Source: Microcoleus sp. GA_180221_E-2-1-MAG-45_12
Lineage (GTDB): Bacteria; Cyanobacteriota; Cyanobacteriia; Cyanobacteriales; JAAUUE01
NCBI GenBank assembly: GCA_020692245.1
Contig: JAIMKT010000017.1
Location: forward strand, 13,681-65,175
Direction: 5' to 3'
DNA: 51,495 bases
Shown: positions 34,428 to 43,697 of the stretch, in pieces
How positions within the stretch are numbered: the first letter of the stretch is position 1
Layout of the letters: every line of letters starts with the position of its first letter
Made by a program: the position numbers and the translations under genes
Notes under the pieces: generated by a model
The model's database searches: none
What the model was told of the DNA's origin: nothing
What the model saw: the letters and a program-made list of their open reading frames with translations, nothing else

Positions 34428-35761
34428 CAGCCCTGTTTGACTACCTGCCTCGATCGAGCAATCACCAACGCATCATCATCCACATTCTCGGTAACTACGG
34501 AACCCGCTGCCACGGTGACATCTGCTCCTAGGGTGACGGGAGCCACCAGCACGCTATTTGCCCCAACTTTAGTTCGATCGCCCACCTCCGTCCGGTGTTT
34601 ATGCACCCCATCGTAGTTAGCCGTAATGGTTCCGGCGCCGATGTTTACTTTCTGCCCCAAGGTCGCATCCCCAAGGTAGGAAAGATGGGCAATATTGGTG
34701 CGATCGCCCACTTGAGCATTTTTGAGTTCTACAAAATTTCCCACCCGGCAGTTATTTCCCAGATCGGCATGACCCCGGAGATGGGCATAGGGCCCAACCC
34801 TCGTTTCTGCGCCCACTTGACTGTCGCTGACTACCGAATAGAGAACTGTGGAGCGATCGCCGATCGTACTATTTTCAATTAAGCTCCCAGGGCCTACCCG
34901 GCAGCCCGCTCCTAGAATTGTCTTGCCTCGGAGATGGGTTTGGGGTTCAATCACCACATCAGCAGCTAGTTCCACGGTGTCATCGATGGTAATACTTGCC
35001 GGATCAATTAAGGTCACTCCGGCGGTCATCCATTGGTCTTTGATTCTAGTTTGCAAAATATTGTAGGCGGCGGCTAATTGCTGGCGATCGTTAATCCCCG
35101 AAATTTCCTGCTCGTCAGCCACATCCACCGCCATGACTGGATGCAGAAGATTGGCGGTATCAGTTAAATAATATTCCCCCTGATCGTTGTTTGTCCCCAG
35201 CTTGGGGAGAATCTCCGCCAGTTTTTGCCAATTAAAACAATAGACCCCAGAATTAATCCGGCGATTTTGTTTCTGCTCTGGTGTACAGTCCCGGTCTTCG
35301 ATAATTTGCGTAATTAAATCTTGTTTGTCACAAAAAACCCGTCCGTAGCCTTGGGGATTGGCTAATTGAGCGGTGAGAATGCTGGCGGCATTGTTATGGG
35401 TTTGGTGGGTGTGGAGGAGATGGGCAAGGGTCGAGGAGCGCAGGAGGGGAACATCACCGTTTAAGACGAGTAAATCTCCGACAAAATCTTGAAGATGGGG
35501 TAACAATTGCTGGACAGCATGACCTGTACCAAGTTGCTGGGTTTGCTCCACAAATTCAATCTGGGGATAATGTCCCAATGCTTCCCGGACTCGATCGCCC
35601 TGATAGCCAATAATTACCAAAAGTCTTTCTACCACCAAATCCTGACAGGAAAGAATAGCCCGCTCCACCAGCGATCGTCCCCCCAATTCATGCAACACCT
35701 TGGGTAAATCGGACTTCATCCGTGTCCCTTTTCCCGCAGCCAAAATTGCCACAGCCACCAT
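34397..35761 (-). CDS. glmU: Bifunctional GlcNAc-1-P uridylyltransferase / GlcN-1-P acetyltransferase
   Basis: 454 aa. The N-terminal pyrophosphorylase starts [20 protein letters not shown] and has [10 protein letters not shown] and the LNGDVPLL metal site. The C-terminal left-handed beta-helix acetyltransferase has [30 protein letters not shown] and [13 protein letters not shown]. The enzyme makes UDP-GlcNAc for peptidoglycan and lipopolysaccharide. The C-terminal residues SVNSEQ are encoded by a heptamer repeat that also provides the stop. The same happens at the mrp gene. Catalytic parts are complete. Confidence 0.96.
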   Translation of the reverse strand: MVAVAILAAGKGTRMKSDLPKVLHELGGRSLVERAILSCQDLVVERLLVIIGYQGDRVREALGHYPQIEFVEQTQQLGTGHAVQQLLPHLQDFVGDLLVLNGDVPLLRSSTLAHLLHTHQTHNNAASILTAQLANPQGYGRVFCDKQDLITQIIEDRDCTPEQKQNRRINSGVYCFNWQKLAEILPKLGTNNDQGEYYLTDTANLLHPVMAVDVADEQEISGINDRQQLAAAYNILQTRIKDQWMTAGVTLIDPASITIDDTVELAADVVIEPQTHLRGKTILGAGCRVGPGSLIENSTIGDRSTVLYSVVSDSQVGAETRVGPYAHLRGHADLGNNCRVGNFVELKNAQVGDRTNIAHLSYLGDATLGQKVNIGAGTITANYDGVHKHRTEVGDRTKVGANSVLVAPVTLGADVTVAAGSVVTENVDDDALVIARSRQVVKQGWRLRSVNSEQ

Positions 35762-35818
35762 AAAAAAATCCTCCAGAAACTCTGGGTATTAAGTATAAAG
35801 TATTGGTAACTAACTTGA

Positions 35819-37147
35819 TCAACCACTTCTGAGGGCTTCGATCGGGTCAAGTTTAGCGGCTCTTTTGGCGGGAACTACGCCGAAAAATAGACCAATACCT
35901 CCAGAAACACTGACAGCGACGATAATGGCAACCGGGGAAACTGCCGCCTTAAAGGAAGTGAGGGTGCTAATTAAAACAATTCCACTCACACCCACGAGAG
36001 TCCCAATTACGCCCCCGGCTGCTGAGAGGATCACTGCCTCGATTAAAAACTGGAGGAGGATATCTTTTTCCCTTGCCCCGATCGCCTTCCTGAGTCCAAT
36101 TTCTTGGGTACGCTCTGTCACCGAAACTAGCATAATATTCATCACCCCGATCCCCCCCACAAACAGAGAAATTCCGGCGATCGCTGCCAGCATCAAGGTC
36201 AAGGCTCCGGTAATTGTGTTGGCAATGCTGAGGATATCTTCTTGGCTACTTACGACAAAATCATCATCAAGGGTAATTTTATGGCGCAACCTCAGGAGGT
36301 TCTCGATCTGGAACTTGGCAGCATCCATGGTCTGTTGATTTTTAGCCGACACAGCAATAAACGTCACCTCCAAGCCGTAGGGAGAAGTCCTGCCCACCAG
36401 GCGATTAGCGGCGGTAGTCAGGGGAATATACGCCACGTTGTCTTGGTTGTTCCCCAAAAAAGCTCCCTTGGCTTTCATCACGCCGATTACTTGAAAAGAG
36501 AGATTTTGAATCCGGACCTGCTGCCCGATCGGGTCACTCCCGGCAAAGAGTTCATCCACTAAATCTGGCCCCAGCACAACTACCTGATTACTCCGTTGCA
36601 GATCTAGATCATTGATGAATCTACCCCGCTCCACATCAAAGCTCCGCACAGGCAGAAATTCGGCAGTAGTTCCCACCACGAGGGCATTTTTATTGCGGTT
36701 CCGGTAGGTTAATAATTTATTGGTGTTGACTTGAGGAGCAACTTTATCCACGGAGGGGACTTGGGTGGCGATCGCCTGAGCATCAGCCAAGACTAGGGTT
36801 TTGGGGATTTCAAAAGTCCGGTTCCGGTTGCCACTGCCGGGAGAGACAAATAAAACATTGGGCCCAAGGGATTCAAACTGATCTGCCGCCAGACGTTGCG
36901 CCCCCTGCCCGATACCCACCATGGAAATCACTGAGGCGTTCCCAATCACAATCCCTAGCATCGTTAAACTACTACGGAGTTTGTTAGCGATCAGGGTCTT
37001 GGTTGCCATGCGGAGACTTTCCCCTAGGTCAATGGTCTGGCGTTTGCCGCCGATCGCTGGTTTAGATGGAGCGACGGTTGGGGAGGTTTTAGGCGGGGAA
37101 TTTTTCGGATTTTTCGGATTTTGCTGGTCTGGTTCTTTGATGATCAT
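35819..37147 (-). CDS. MacB-like ABC transporter permease (FtsX fold)
   Basis: 442 aa. After a proline- and lysine-rich cytoplasmic start come a first membrane helix (about residues 52-75: LRSSLTMLGIVIGNASVISMV), a large periplasmic MacB-type domain, and three C-terminal helices with the FtsX signature VTERTQEIGLRKAIGAREKDI. Such permeases work with an ABC ATPase and a periplasmic adaptor in tripartite export. The start overlaps the adaptor gene's stop by 4 bp (ATGA). No ATPase domain is present in this protein and no ATPase gene follows, since glmU is next. The ATPase must come from elsewhere. Confidence 0.9.
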   Translation of the reverse strand: MIIKEPDQQNPKNPKNSPPKTSPTVAPSKPAIGGKRQTIDLGESLRMATKTLIANKLRSSLTMLGIVIGNASVISMVGIGQGAQRLAADQFESLGPNVLFVSPGSGNRNRTFEIPKTLVLADAQAIATQVPSVDKVAPQVNTNKLLTYRNRNKNALVVGTTAEFLPVRSFDVERGRFINDLDLQRSNQVVVLGPDLVDELFAGSDPIGQQVRIQNLSFQVIGVMKAKGAFLGNNQDNVAYIPLTTAANRLVGRTSPYGLEVTFIAVSAKNQQTMDAAKFQIENLLRLRHKITLDDDFVVSSQEDILSIANTITGALTLMLAAIAGISLFVGGIGVMNIMLVSVTERTQEIGLRKAIGAREKDILLQFLIEAVILSAAGGVIGTLVGVSGIVLISTLTSFKAAVSPVAIIVAVSVSGGIGLFFGVVPAKRAAKLDPIEALRSG

Positions 37148-38589
37148 GGTTGCTGCTCCTCCCGTTTCACCCCTGGGGGCAGATTGATAAATACCCGTTC
37201 TTGGGGCGTTAATCCTTCGATGATTTGGGTTTTATCTTGGCTAGTCTGACCAATGGTCACGGGCTTGAAGGTTGGTTTGTTATTTTCACCGGGGATTAAT
37301 ACCCCTGTCTGTCCCTTTTCTGTGACGATCGCCACCGTCGGCACTACGAGGGCATTTTGCACCTGCTCTCCCAAAAAGCGAGTATCCACATTCATGTTCG
37401 ATCGTAACTTATCTTTGCCAGTTTCAAGGGTGATTCTGACTTGGAAAGATGTCACACTCTGCTCGACTACGGCTTCGGGAGCTACCAGATTGACTCGCCC
37501 CACAAACACTTCTCCCGGATAGGCATCGGCAATAATTTCTACCCTTTGCCCTTTGCTAATCCTGCCCACATCAACTTCTGGCACCGAGGCAAGAATTTCT
37601 AAACCCCTAGCGATCGCCAAGATAGAAGCCGAAGTCGCACTAGCTGTCGTTCCTGCGGATACCGTCGGGGTTACAAACGCCCCTTCATTGGCATACTTTT
37701 GGCTGACAATCCCATCAAAGGGAGCCGTAATCGTTGCATCATTTAATTGGAGTTCGATCGCTGCCACCTGCGCCCTTGCTACTCCTACTGCTGCCTCTGC
37801 TTGGTCAATTTGTTCAGGACGAGTCCCATTTTCCATCATCGCTACCGCTGCCCGGGCTTCTTGCACTGCCGCCGCCAGTTGAGCCGTATCTTCCGCCCTT
37901 GAGCCATTAAGAGCCTGTTGGAGTCTCTGCTCTGCTTGGCGCAAATTAGCTTCAGCATCCTGTTGGTCAGCACGGGATTGATTCAGGGTATCTTCGGAAA
38001 CTGCCCCTTGGGATTGGAGAGTTTGGTTTTGGCTGAGTCTGGTATTACTAAGTCGGAGGCGAGAATTAGCGGCAGAAACCTGAGCCTCGGCTTGAGCAAT
38101 TTCTTCTGGTCGACCACGCCCGGCGGCTGCCAGTCTTGCCTCTGCCTGAGCTAACCTAGCCCTCGCTTGGTCAATTTCTTCGTCTCTACTGCCCGCCACT
38201 ATCTCTGCCAACCTTGCCACGGCTTGGTCAAGATTCGCCTGAGTCCGCCGATAATCTGCTTGGAGGTCAGTGGTGTCCATTTGGGCAAGCCTTTGTCCCG
38301 CAGTTACTTGATCCCCCTGCTCTACAAATAATCTGGTGATTCTTCCGGCAGTTTTGGGGCTGATATTCACGCTCTGGATCGGAACCACCTTGCCGCTGGC
38401 TGTAATATTTGCCTCTAGGCTTTGGGAGGTAGCAGTAACTGTATATTGCTCAAGGTCAAAGGCGGGGGTACGACTTCTGACGATCGCCATCCCAATTCCT
38501 GCCGAGAGGATTACGCCCACAGCGATCGCCACAATTAATAAAGTTTTCGGATTTTTTGGTTTGCCCAAGGACGGAAGAGTAATACTCAT
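37144..38589 (-). CDS. MacA/HlyD-family periplasmic adaptor (membrane fusion protein)
   Basis: 481 aa. One N-terminal membrane anchor (about residues 14-36), a split lipoyl domain (LEANITASGKVVPIQSVNIS; ATITAPFDGIVSQKYANEGAF), a long alpha-helical hairpin of about 170 residues rich in A, Q, R and E with repeats of the type RPEEIAQAEAQV, then beta-barrel and membrane-proximal domains. The adaptor joins an inner-membrane permease to an outer-membrane channel. First gene of a two-gene operon with the MacB-like permease. The hairpin is long, and its repeated RPEQI/SRDEEI units look internally duplicated. The exported substrate is unknown. Confidence 0.9.
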   Translation of the reverse strand: MSITLPSLGKPKNPKTLLIVAIAVGVILSAGIGMAIVRSRTPAFDLEQYTVTATSQSLEANITASGKVVPIQSVNISPKTAGRITRLFVEQGDQVTAGQRLAQMDTTDLQADYRRTQANLDQAVARLAEIVAGSRDEEIDQARARLAQAEARLAAAGRGRPEEIAQAEAQVSAANSRLRLSNTRLSQNQTLQSQGAVSEDTLNQSRADQQDAEANLRQAEQRLQQALNGSRAEDTAQLAAAVQEARAAVAMMENGTRPEQIDQAEAAVGVARAQVAAIELQLNDATITAPFDGIVSQKYANEGAFVTPTVSAGTTASATSASILAIARGLEILASVPEVDVGRISKGQRVEIIADAYPGEVFVGRVNLVAPEAVVEQSVTSFQVRITLETGKDKLRSNMNVDTRFLGEQVQNALVVPTVAIVTEKGQTGVLIPGENNKPTFKPVTIGQTSQDKTQIIEGLTPQERVFINLPPGVKREEQQP

Positions 38590-38701
38590 GAAATTTGCCT
38601 GAAATTGGCTAAAACTGCCTATGAAAAAAGACTAATTCTTTTACTAGATTCTTTTATTATAGGTGGAGTTGCTAACAGTTCGTGAAGAAATATTAAGCGA
38701 T

Positions 38702-40990
38702 TCAGGACTTTGCGGCTGGCTCTGGAGATAAAACTAGGGGCAGATAAACGCTGAAAGTAGTTGCTTTGGGGACACTCCGCACCGAAATATTGCCGTCATG
38801 CTTGTCAATAATTTTTTTAACTATATTTAACCCCAAACCACTGCCTTCTCCCATGGGTTTAGTCGTAAAAAATGGTTCAAATATTTTGGGCAAAACATCT
38901 GGGGGAATACCCAATCCAGTATCAGTAATTTCTACACAAATATATTTTTTTTGTAATTGAATTGTCAGGGTCAAAACTCCCTTATTATGCATAGCTTGGA
39001 GAGCATTATAAATTAGGTTCGTCCACACTTGATTTAGTTCATCAGGATAGCAAAAAATCGAGGGTAATTCAGGGGGATAGTGACGGATAATCTCTATCCC
39101 TTGTTTGAGTTGACTTTGGTACAGAGTTAAAACAGTTTCGATATTCTCTAGGATATTGGCAAGGGATTTATTTCCCGATTGATTATAACGGGCATAACTT
39201 TTGAGGGCAAAAACAATCTTATTCGCCCGACTACTCGCCATTTTAATCGCATCACTGCTAGTTTTTAGAGTAGATAATTGGTATGCCATCTCTAGAATTT
39301 GCGGACAGTTGGGACTTTGAAAAATGGGTAAATAGGATTGGATTTCTTGACGGACTCCGATATCAACCAAGATATCTGCGATCGACTCACTATCATCAAT
39401 TTTTAAATCTTCTAGTTCTTGACTAAAAAGCCGCCGCATCTGCCGTTTTTCTTTGCTAGATAAGTTCTCATGGGGAAGTATAAATTGTTGGATCAAACTT
39501 GAGAATGCTTGTTGCTCTGGAGGCGAGAGAGATTGGCAGAAAAATGGTAATTCTTCTAGGGTTTTATTAAAGAAATTACCAATGTTATCTACGGAAGAAC
39601 TAATGGCTCCCAAGGGATTATTAATTTCGTGGGCAACTCCCGCTACCAATTGTCCCAGGGCTGCCATTTTCTCCGACTGAATTAATTCATCTTGAGTTCT
39701 TTCTAGCTGACTATTTACTGCTTTTAGTTCTAGAGATTTCTGTTCTAGTTCCCACTCTCGGTGCAGGGCTTGGGGAGCTTCCGAAAGCATGGCAATCACC
39801 ACGGGGACTACTGGTGAATCTAATTCATCAATTCCTAACCAAGGCTGGGGTTTAGTCAGGGTTTCCGTAAAAATTTCCTTGGTCGGGACGATGGCAAATT
39901 GACCATTGGGCAGGAGCTTACCGATGCGACTTTGTTTCCAGAGGTGGTGTTTTTCAACTTTGACTAAGCCTCCGGGGGCGGCAAAAGTTTGTTGGTGGGC
40001 GGCGGCTAAAACTTTTTGGACTGCAAAGGATTGGGCTTTTTCTACGGCTTGTTTCCAGAGGTAGACTTGGGTGTAGGCGGCTTCGATGGGGTCGCTGGTG
40101 ACTCGATCGCTCCCGTAGGCGGCTTGAAATCTCTGCACAAAATTTCTATTCTCTGGGGTATCAATACTCTGGAAATAGCTCCAACAGGCATAGTGTCCGG
40201 CGGCTGGCTCCCCAATTTTGGAAAATACTTCTTCGGCGATGCTAAAGGCAACCACAGGAATATCTTCGGCGGTAATTCCGGCTTGGGCGTATTGTTCATA
40301 GAAGGCAAGGTTACAATCCCCATTGAGAGTGCTGAATACGGCATCGGGTTTTGCTTGTTTAATACTCTCGATCGTAGCTGCAAAGTCCGTAGTTCCCATG
40401 GGTACGTATTCTGTCCCCACCACCGTCCCGCCCTGTCGAGTCAGTTCCGCCGTAATGATTTTATTGTAGGCGCGGGGAAACACGTAATCAGAGCCGAGGA
40501 GGTAGAGCTTTGGTCTTTGCTGATGCAAGATCCAAGCTACGGCGGGCATGATCTGTTGATTGGGGCAGCAGCCACTATAGAAAATATTGGGAGAACATTC
40601 TAGGGCTTCGTACTGGAGCGGATACCACAACAAAGAGTTATATTTTTCAAAGACGGGCATCATCGCTTTGCGACTACTGGAACTCCAACCTCCAAAGGCA
40701 GTGACAATGCGGTCTTCAAGGATGAGTTCTCTGGCTTTACTGGCATAGGTATAAGGATTGGAGGCTCCGTCTTCGATGATGGGCTGGATAATTTTGCCTA
40801 AGACTCCAGAGGTGGCATTAATTTCGGCGATCGCCATCAATTCAGCATCAATCAACGAGGCTTCCCCAAGTGCCATGGTTCCCGTCAGGGAGTGGATAAT
40901 CCCCACCCGCACCATAGATTCGTCAGCAGACAATTCTCCAGACAATTCCCCAGACAGCCCTCCAGACAATTCTCTGATCATCGTACTCAT
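38702..40990 (-). CDS. Histidine kinase fused to a urea/amide-type substrate-binding domain
   Basis: 762 aa. Residues 26-405 are a type I periplasmic-binding fold of the UrtA/AmiC group (VGIIHSLTGTMA; FGGWSSSSRKAMMPVFEKYN; YPLQYEALECSPNIFYSG). A short coiled coil (410-440) joins it to a HisKA domain with H454 in GVAHEINNPLGA, then a HATPase_c domain (NLIYNALQAM, DTGLGIPP, FEPFFTTKP, GSGLGLNIVKKI). No signal peptide or membrane helix is seen, so both parts would be cytoplasmic, unlike ordinary binding proteins. A role as an intracellular sensor of urea, amides or related nitrogen compounds is inferred. The first 22 residues come from a 12-bp tandem repeat. No response regulator is adjacent. 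Confidence 0.87.
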   Translation of the reverse strand: MSTMIRELSGGLSGELSGELSADESMVRVGIIHSLTGTMALGEASLIDAELMAIAEINATSGVLGKIIQPIIEDGASNPYTYASKARELILEDRIVTAFGGWSSSSRKAMMPVFEKYNSLLWYPLQYEALECSPNIFYSGCCPNQQIMPAVAWILHQQRPKLYLLGSDYVFPRAYNKIITAELTRQGGTVVGTEYVPMGTTDFAATIESIKQAKPDAVFSTLNGDCNLAFYEQYAQAGITAEDIPVVAFSIAEEVFSKIGEPAAGHYACWSYFQSIDTPENRNFVQRFQAAYGSDRVTSDPIEAAYTQVYLWKQAVEKAQSFAVQKVLAAAHQQTFAAPGGLVKVEKHHLWKQSRIGKLLPNGQFAIVPTKEIFTETLTKPQPWLGIDELDSPVVPVVIAMLSEAPQALHREWELEQKSLELKAVNSQLERTQDELIQSEKMAALGQLVAGVAHEINNPLGAISSSVDNIGNFFNKTLEELPFFCQSLSPPEQQAFSSLIQQFILPHENLSSKEKRQMRRLFSQELEDLKIDDSESIADILVDIGVRQEIQSYLPIFQSPNCPQILEMAYQLSTLKTSSDAIKMASSRANKIVFALKSYARYNQSGNKSLANILENIETVLTLYQSQLKQGIEIIRHYPPELPSIFCYPDELNQVWTNLIYNALQAMHNKGVLTLTIQLQKKYICVEITDTGLGIPPDVLPKIFEPFFTTKPMGEGSGLGLNIVKKIIDKHDGNISVRSVPKATTFSVYLPLVLSPEPAAKS
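40929..40976 (-). repeat. 12-bp tandem repeat, four copies, at the kinase N terminus
   Basis: Four units of the type GACAATTCTCCA (plus strand) at 40929, 40941, 40953 and 40965 encode the LSG(E/G) repeats at residues about 6-21. The next in-frame Met after the repeat is at about residue 26, just before the binding domain, so the repeat may lie in the leader or in a variable-length N terminus. Confidence 0.75.
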
Positions 40991-41235
40991 AAGGCTATTT
41001 CCTTAAAAATCTACTATGAAGATCTAAATTAATGCCCTAGAGTCAATATTCTTTTTTGCATTAATCTTCTAGACTATGGTAACTATTTTTTGGGAAATTC
41101 TTAATAAACCCTAGTCCCTTGATAGAGCGATCGAAGAAAGAGTAGTTTTATCTCTGGATTAATTACTTTTGAGGGTAACGATCAACTGAAATTTGGCAAT
41201 TGGCTGCGTGGAGATTACACCAAAAAATCTAGATG

Positions 41236-41667
41236 CTAAATATTACTCAAGAAGTTTTGGGCGGCGGCGAGAGCGGCAGGATTTAGCCCTGTGGCTCCCC
41301 TAGAGTTTAGGTAGTTCAGGGCGGCGGGAGCAAGAGATTTCCAAGCATTAACATTGGCGGGGGAGGTGGTGGCAAACCAATTGATTATCGCCCTGCTATT
41401 CAAGGTTCCTTTCTCGTAATCCTTGATTATCCGTTGGACAATTCTGTCAAGATTCGGAGTTCCGGCTAGGGTTCTGGCTGCCCATCGATCGAGAAATGCA
41501 GTATTTGTCCCCCCGGTGGTGGCTGCCATCGCTGCTTCATCAAGGTCAGTGAAAAGATTGAGGTTTGGATGGTCTGTCACTGGTTGTACTCCCAAGATTT
41601 TGAGTTGAATTTGTGTTGAAAAGTTAGTAGATATTTTGGTAGGCAATATATTGGTCGATCGTCTCAC
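41236..41667 (-). CDS. Hypothetical protein with a double-glycine-like leader
   Basis: 143 aa. I do not recognise the mature part. Residues 38-53 read NLFTDLDEAAMAATTGG: an acidic helix with hydrophobic residues followed by Gly-Gly, the pattern at the end of leader peptides cleaved by peptidase-containing ABC exporters (PCAT). The remaining 90 residues are helical and rich in A, N, R and L (FLDRWAARTLAG; NWFATTSPANVNAWKSLAPA). No PCAT exporter is near; the MacA/MacB pair 3 kb away is of a different type. A cytoplasmic protein of unknown function is the alternative. Confidence 0.45.
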   Translation of the reverse strand: MRRSTNILPTKISTNFSTQIQLKILGVQPVTDHPNLNLFTDLDEAAMAATTGGTNTAFLDRWAARTLAGTPNLDRIVQRIIKDYEKGTLNSRAIINWFATTSPANVNAWKSLAPAALNYLNSRGATGLNPAALAAAQNFLSNI

Positions 41668-41719
41668 AACCCTATTAATGATCCTAACGATATTTTTGAT
41701 TTTCTAGCGAAGTTTCTAA

Positions 41720-43693
41720 CTAAGTTTCTAGAGCTTGGACTGCCGCTTTTACCAGTTGATAGTAAGGCGGTTGAGTCACATCAATGGTGACAGATTGATC
41801 TCGCTGTAAACCCCATAATCCTTGACGTTCTCCCTTCTGGATAATGAGAGTCCGTCCTTGGGTATCTTGGATTCTCAATTCCCGGAGAGGTTCCCAGAGA
41901 CTACAGGTAAACACCTGCTCTTGATGATGAAATCTGGCAGTTTTATCGGCGGGGACGGCGGGGGGAATACTAGGGAGACGAATACCAACTAGCTCTAGCT
42001 CGATCGAGGTCTTGCCATTCCAAGTATTTTCCCGGAGTTTGTAGGCAATATCCACTCGGCTGGGCAGAGGCAAGTAGGGTTTACTATGCCAAGCGATCGC
42101 CTTTAGTTGTTTTTGATTTCCGGCTTGAATTAGGGTAAATTTGCCGTGGTCTTTGCCGATGGTTTGCTGCTCTAGAACTCGGACATTAGGAGTCCAAAAA
42201 ATTGGCTCTGGATTGCCGATGCCGCAGGGGTGAAAATGGTTGATTTGGCGAAATAGCTCCGTCGTTAGATCCGCAAAATCGGCTTGAACATCTACTTCAA
42301 TTAGGGGTTGGAGATGCTCTGGTTCTAGGCACTGGTGGGCAAAATCAACTAATCGCTCTTGGAACAGGTCAAGGTTAGCCGCAGGTAAAGAAAAACCTCC
42401 CGCCGCATGATGACCACCGTACTTCCCAAGGAGATCGTGGCAATATTTCAACCCCGCATAGACATCAAATTCAGGAATCCCCCTCGCTGAACCCCGTAAC
42501 TGCTCTGGGCTGTCTTCTTCGTAAGTGCCGATAAATACAGGAACGCCAAAACGCTCCACCAACCGAGAAGCCACGATGCCAATTACGCCATGATGCCAAC
42601 CCGGCTGGACTATCACTAAGACTCGATCGCTTTTGATCTCTTGTCGATGTTCACTGCACCACTCCCCCGCTTCTGCTTCAATCTGGCTACAGAGTCCTTG
42701 CCGATTTTGGTTAGCTTCTTCGCACTGCATCGCTTTTTCAAGGGCAATACCGGGATCATCGGTGGTTAAAAGCTCGATAACAATTTGGGGATCACCAATG
42801 CGGCCGATCGCATTAATCCGGGGGCCTAAACGAAAGCCAATATCTTCCGGTTTCAGGGATTGCTTGGTGTTCACCCCAGAGACTTGAATTAGGGCTTGAA
42901 CTCCCACCAGTTCTGAATTAGGCAACAGAGCCAGCCCCCGCCGCAGCCAGCGCCGATTTATGCCAGTCAGGGGAGCCAGATCAGCGATCGTGCCGAGGGT
43001 CAATAATTCCAGCAGAGGTCGAGTCAAACCCCGGTGCTTCCCTAATTTCTGAGCAAGGGTAATGGCAAGAATATAGGCAACGCCAACTCCAGCAATGCCT
43101 CGGTAGGGAGAGGTTTCAGCAATTAGCTTGGGGTTGAGAATGGCATCGGCAGGGGGTAATTTAGCGGGGACATCATGGTGATCAGTGATAATGACCGTCA
43201 GACCCAATTCCTTGGCGCGGGCGATCGCTCCGTAGGCGGCAATACCGTTATCCACCGTGAGGACAATTCCTGCCCCCTGAGCCGCAAATTCTTCTACCAA
43301 CCGGACATTAATCCCGTAGCCATCCTGCATCCGACTGGGAATTGCATAATCCACCTCTGCCCCCAACCAGCGCAACGCCCGTAGCAACAAAGCCGTACTG
43401 GTCATTCCATCGGCATCATAATCCCCACAGATCACAATTTTTTCGGAGTTAATAATGGACTGCTCCAATAATTCCAGAGCCTTGGGGAGGTCGGCAAACT
43501 CTGCGAGGGGCGGTGGCAAGTGGGCGGTGTCTGGTTCCAAATAAATTCCTGCCTCAAGAGGATTTCCCCAACCCCGATTGATGAGGACTTGGGCAAGGAG
43601 GGGAGAAAGCTGGTAGGTTTCTTGGAGTTGGGCAGCTAATTCTGGTTGGGGCGCAAAAAATTGCCAACGTTGCTCTGGTAGTTTATAACCCAT
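41720..43693 (-). CDS. recJ: Single-stranded-DNA-specific exonuclease RecJ
   Basis: 657 aa. DHH/DHHA1 phosphoesterase: motif I ICGDYDADGMTSTALL, motif III VIITDHHDVP, VLTVDNGIAA, and the DHHA1 end GKYGGHHAAGGFSLP. An OB-type domain follows (GIGNPEPIFWTPNVRV). RecJ degrades single-stranded DNA 5' to 3' in mismatch and recombination repair. The last 80 residues are an extension seen in cyanobacterial RecJ. The gene upstream on the same strand ends four bases before its start, so they may be co-transcribed. Confidence 0.95.
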   Translation of the reverse strand: MGYKLPEQRWQFFAPQPELAAQLQETYQLSPLLAQVLINRGWGNPLEAGIYLEPDTAHLPPPLAEFADLPKALELLEQSIINSEKIVICGDYDADGMTSTALLLRALRWLGAEVDYAIPSRMQDGYGINVRLVEEFAAQGAGIVLTVDNGIAAYGAIARAKELGLTVIITDHHDVPAKLPPADAILNPKLIAETSPYRGIAGVGVAYILAITLAQKLGKHRGLTRPLLELLTLGTIADLAPLTGINRRWLRRGLALLPNSELVGVQALIQVSGVNTKQSLKPEDIGFRLGPRINAIGRIGDPQIVIELLTTDDPGIALEKAMQCEEANQNRQGLCSQIEAEAGEWCSEHRQEIKSDRVLVIVQPGWHHGVIGIVASRLVERFGVPVFIGTYEEDSPEQLRGSARGIPEFDVYAGLKYCHDLLGKYGGHHAAGGFSLPAANLDLFQERLVDFAHQCLEPEHLQPLIEVDVQADFADLTTELFRQINHFHPCGIGNPEPIFWTPNVRVLEQQTIGKDHGKFTLIQAGNQKQLKAIAWHSKPYLPLPSRVDIAYKLRENTWNGKTSIELELVGIRLPSIPPAVPADKTARFHHQEQVFTCSLWEPLRELRIQDTQGRTLIIQKGERQGLWGLQRDQSVTIDVTQPPYYQLVKAAVQALET

Positions 43694-43697
43694 TTAT

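Noticed and set aside
36921-37187. 88-codon plus-strand frame opposite the permease start
   Set aside because: Shadow of the MacB-like gene on the opposite strand.
40016-40603. 195-codon plus-strand frame opposite the sensor kinase
   Set aside because: Antisense shadow of the binding domain; glycine-rich text with no independent support.
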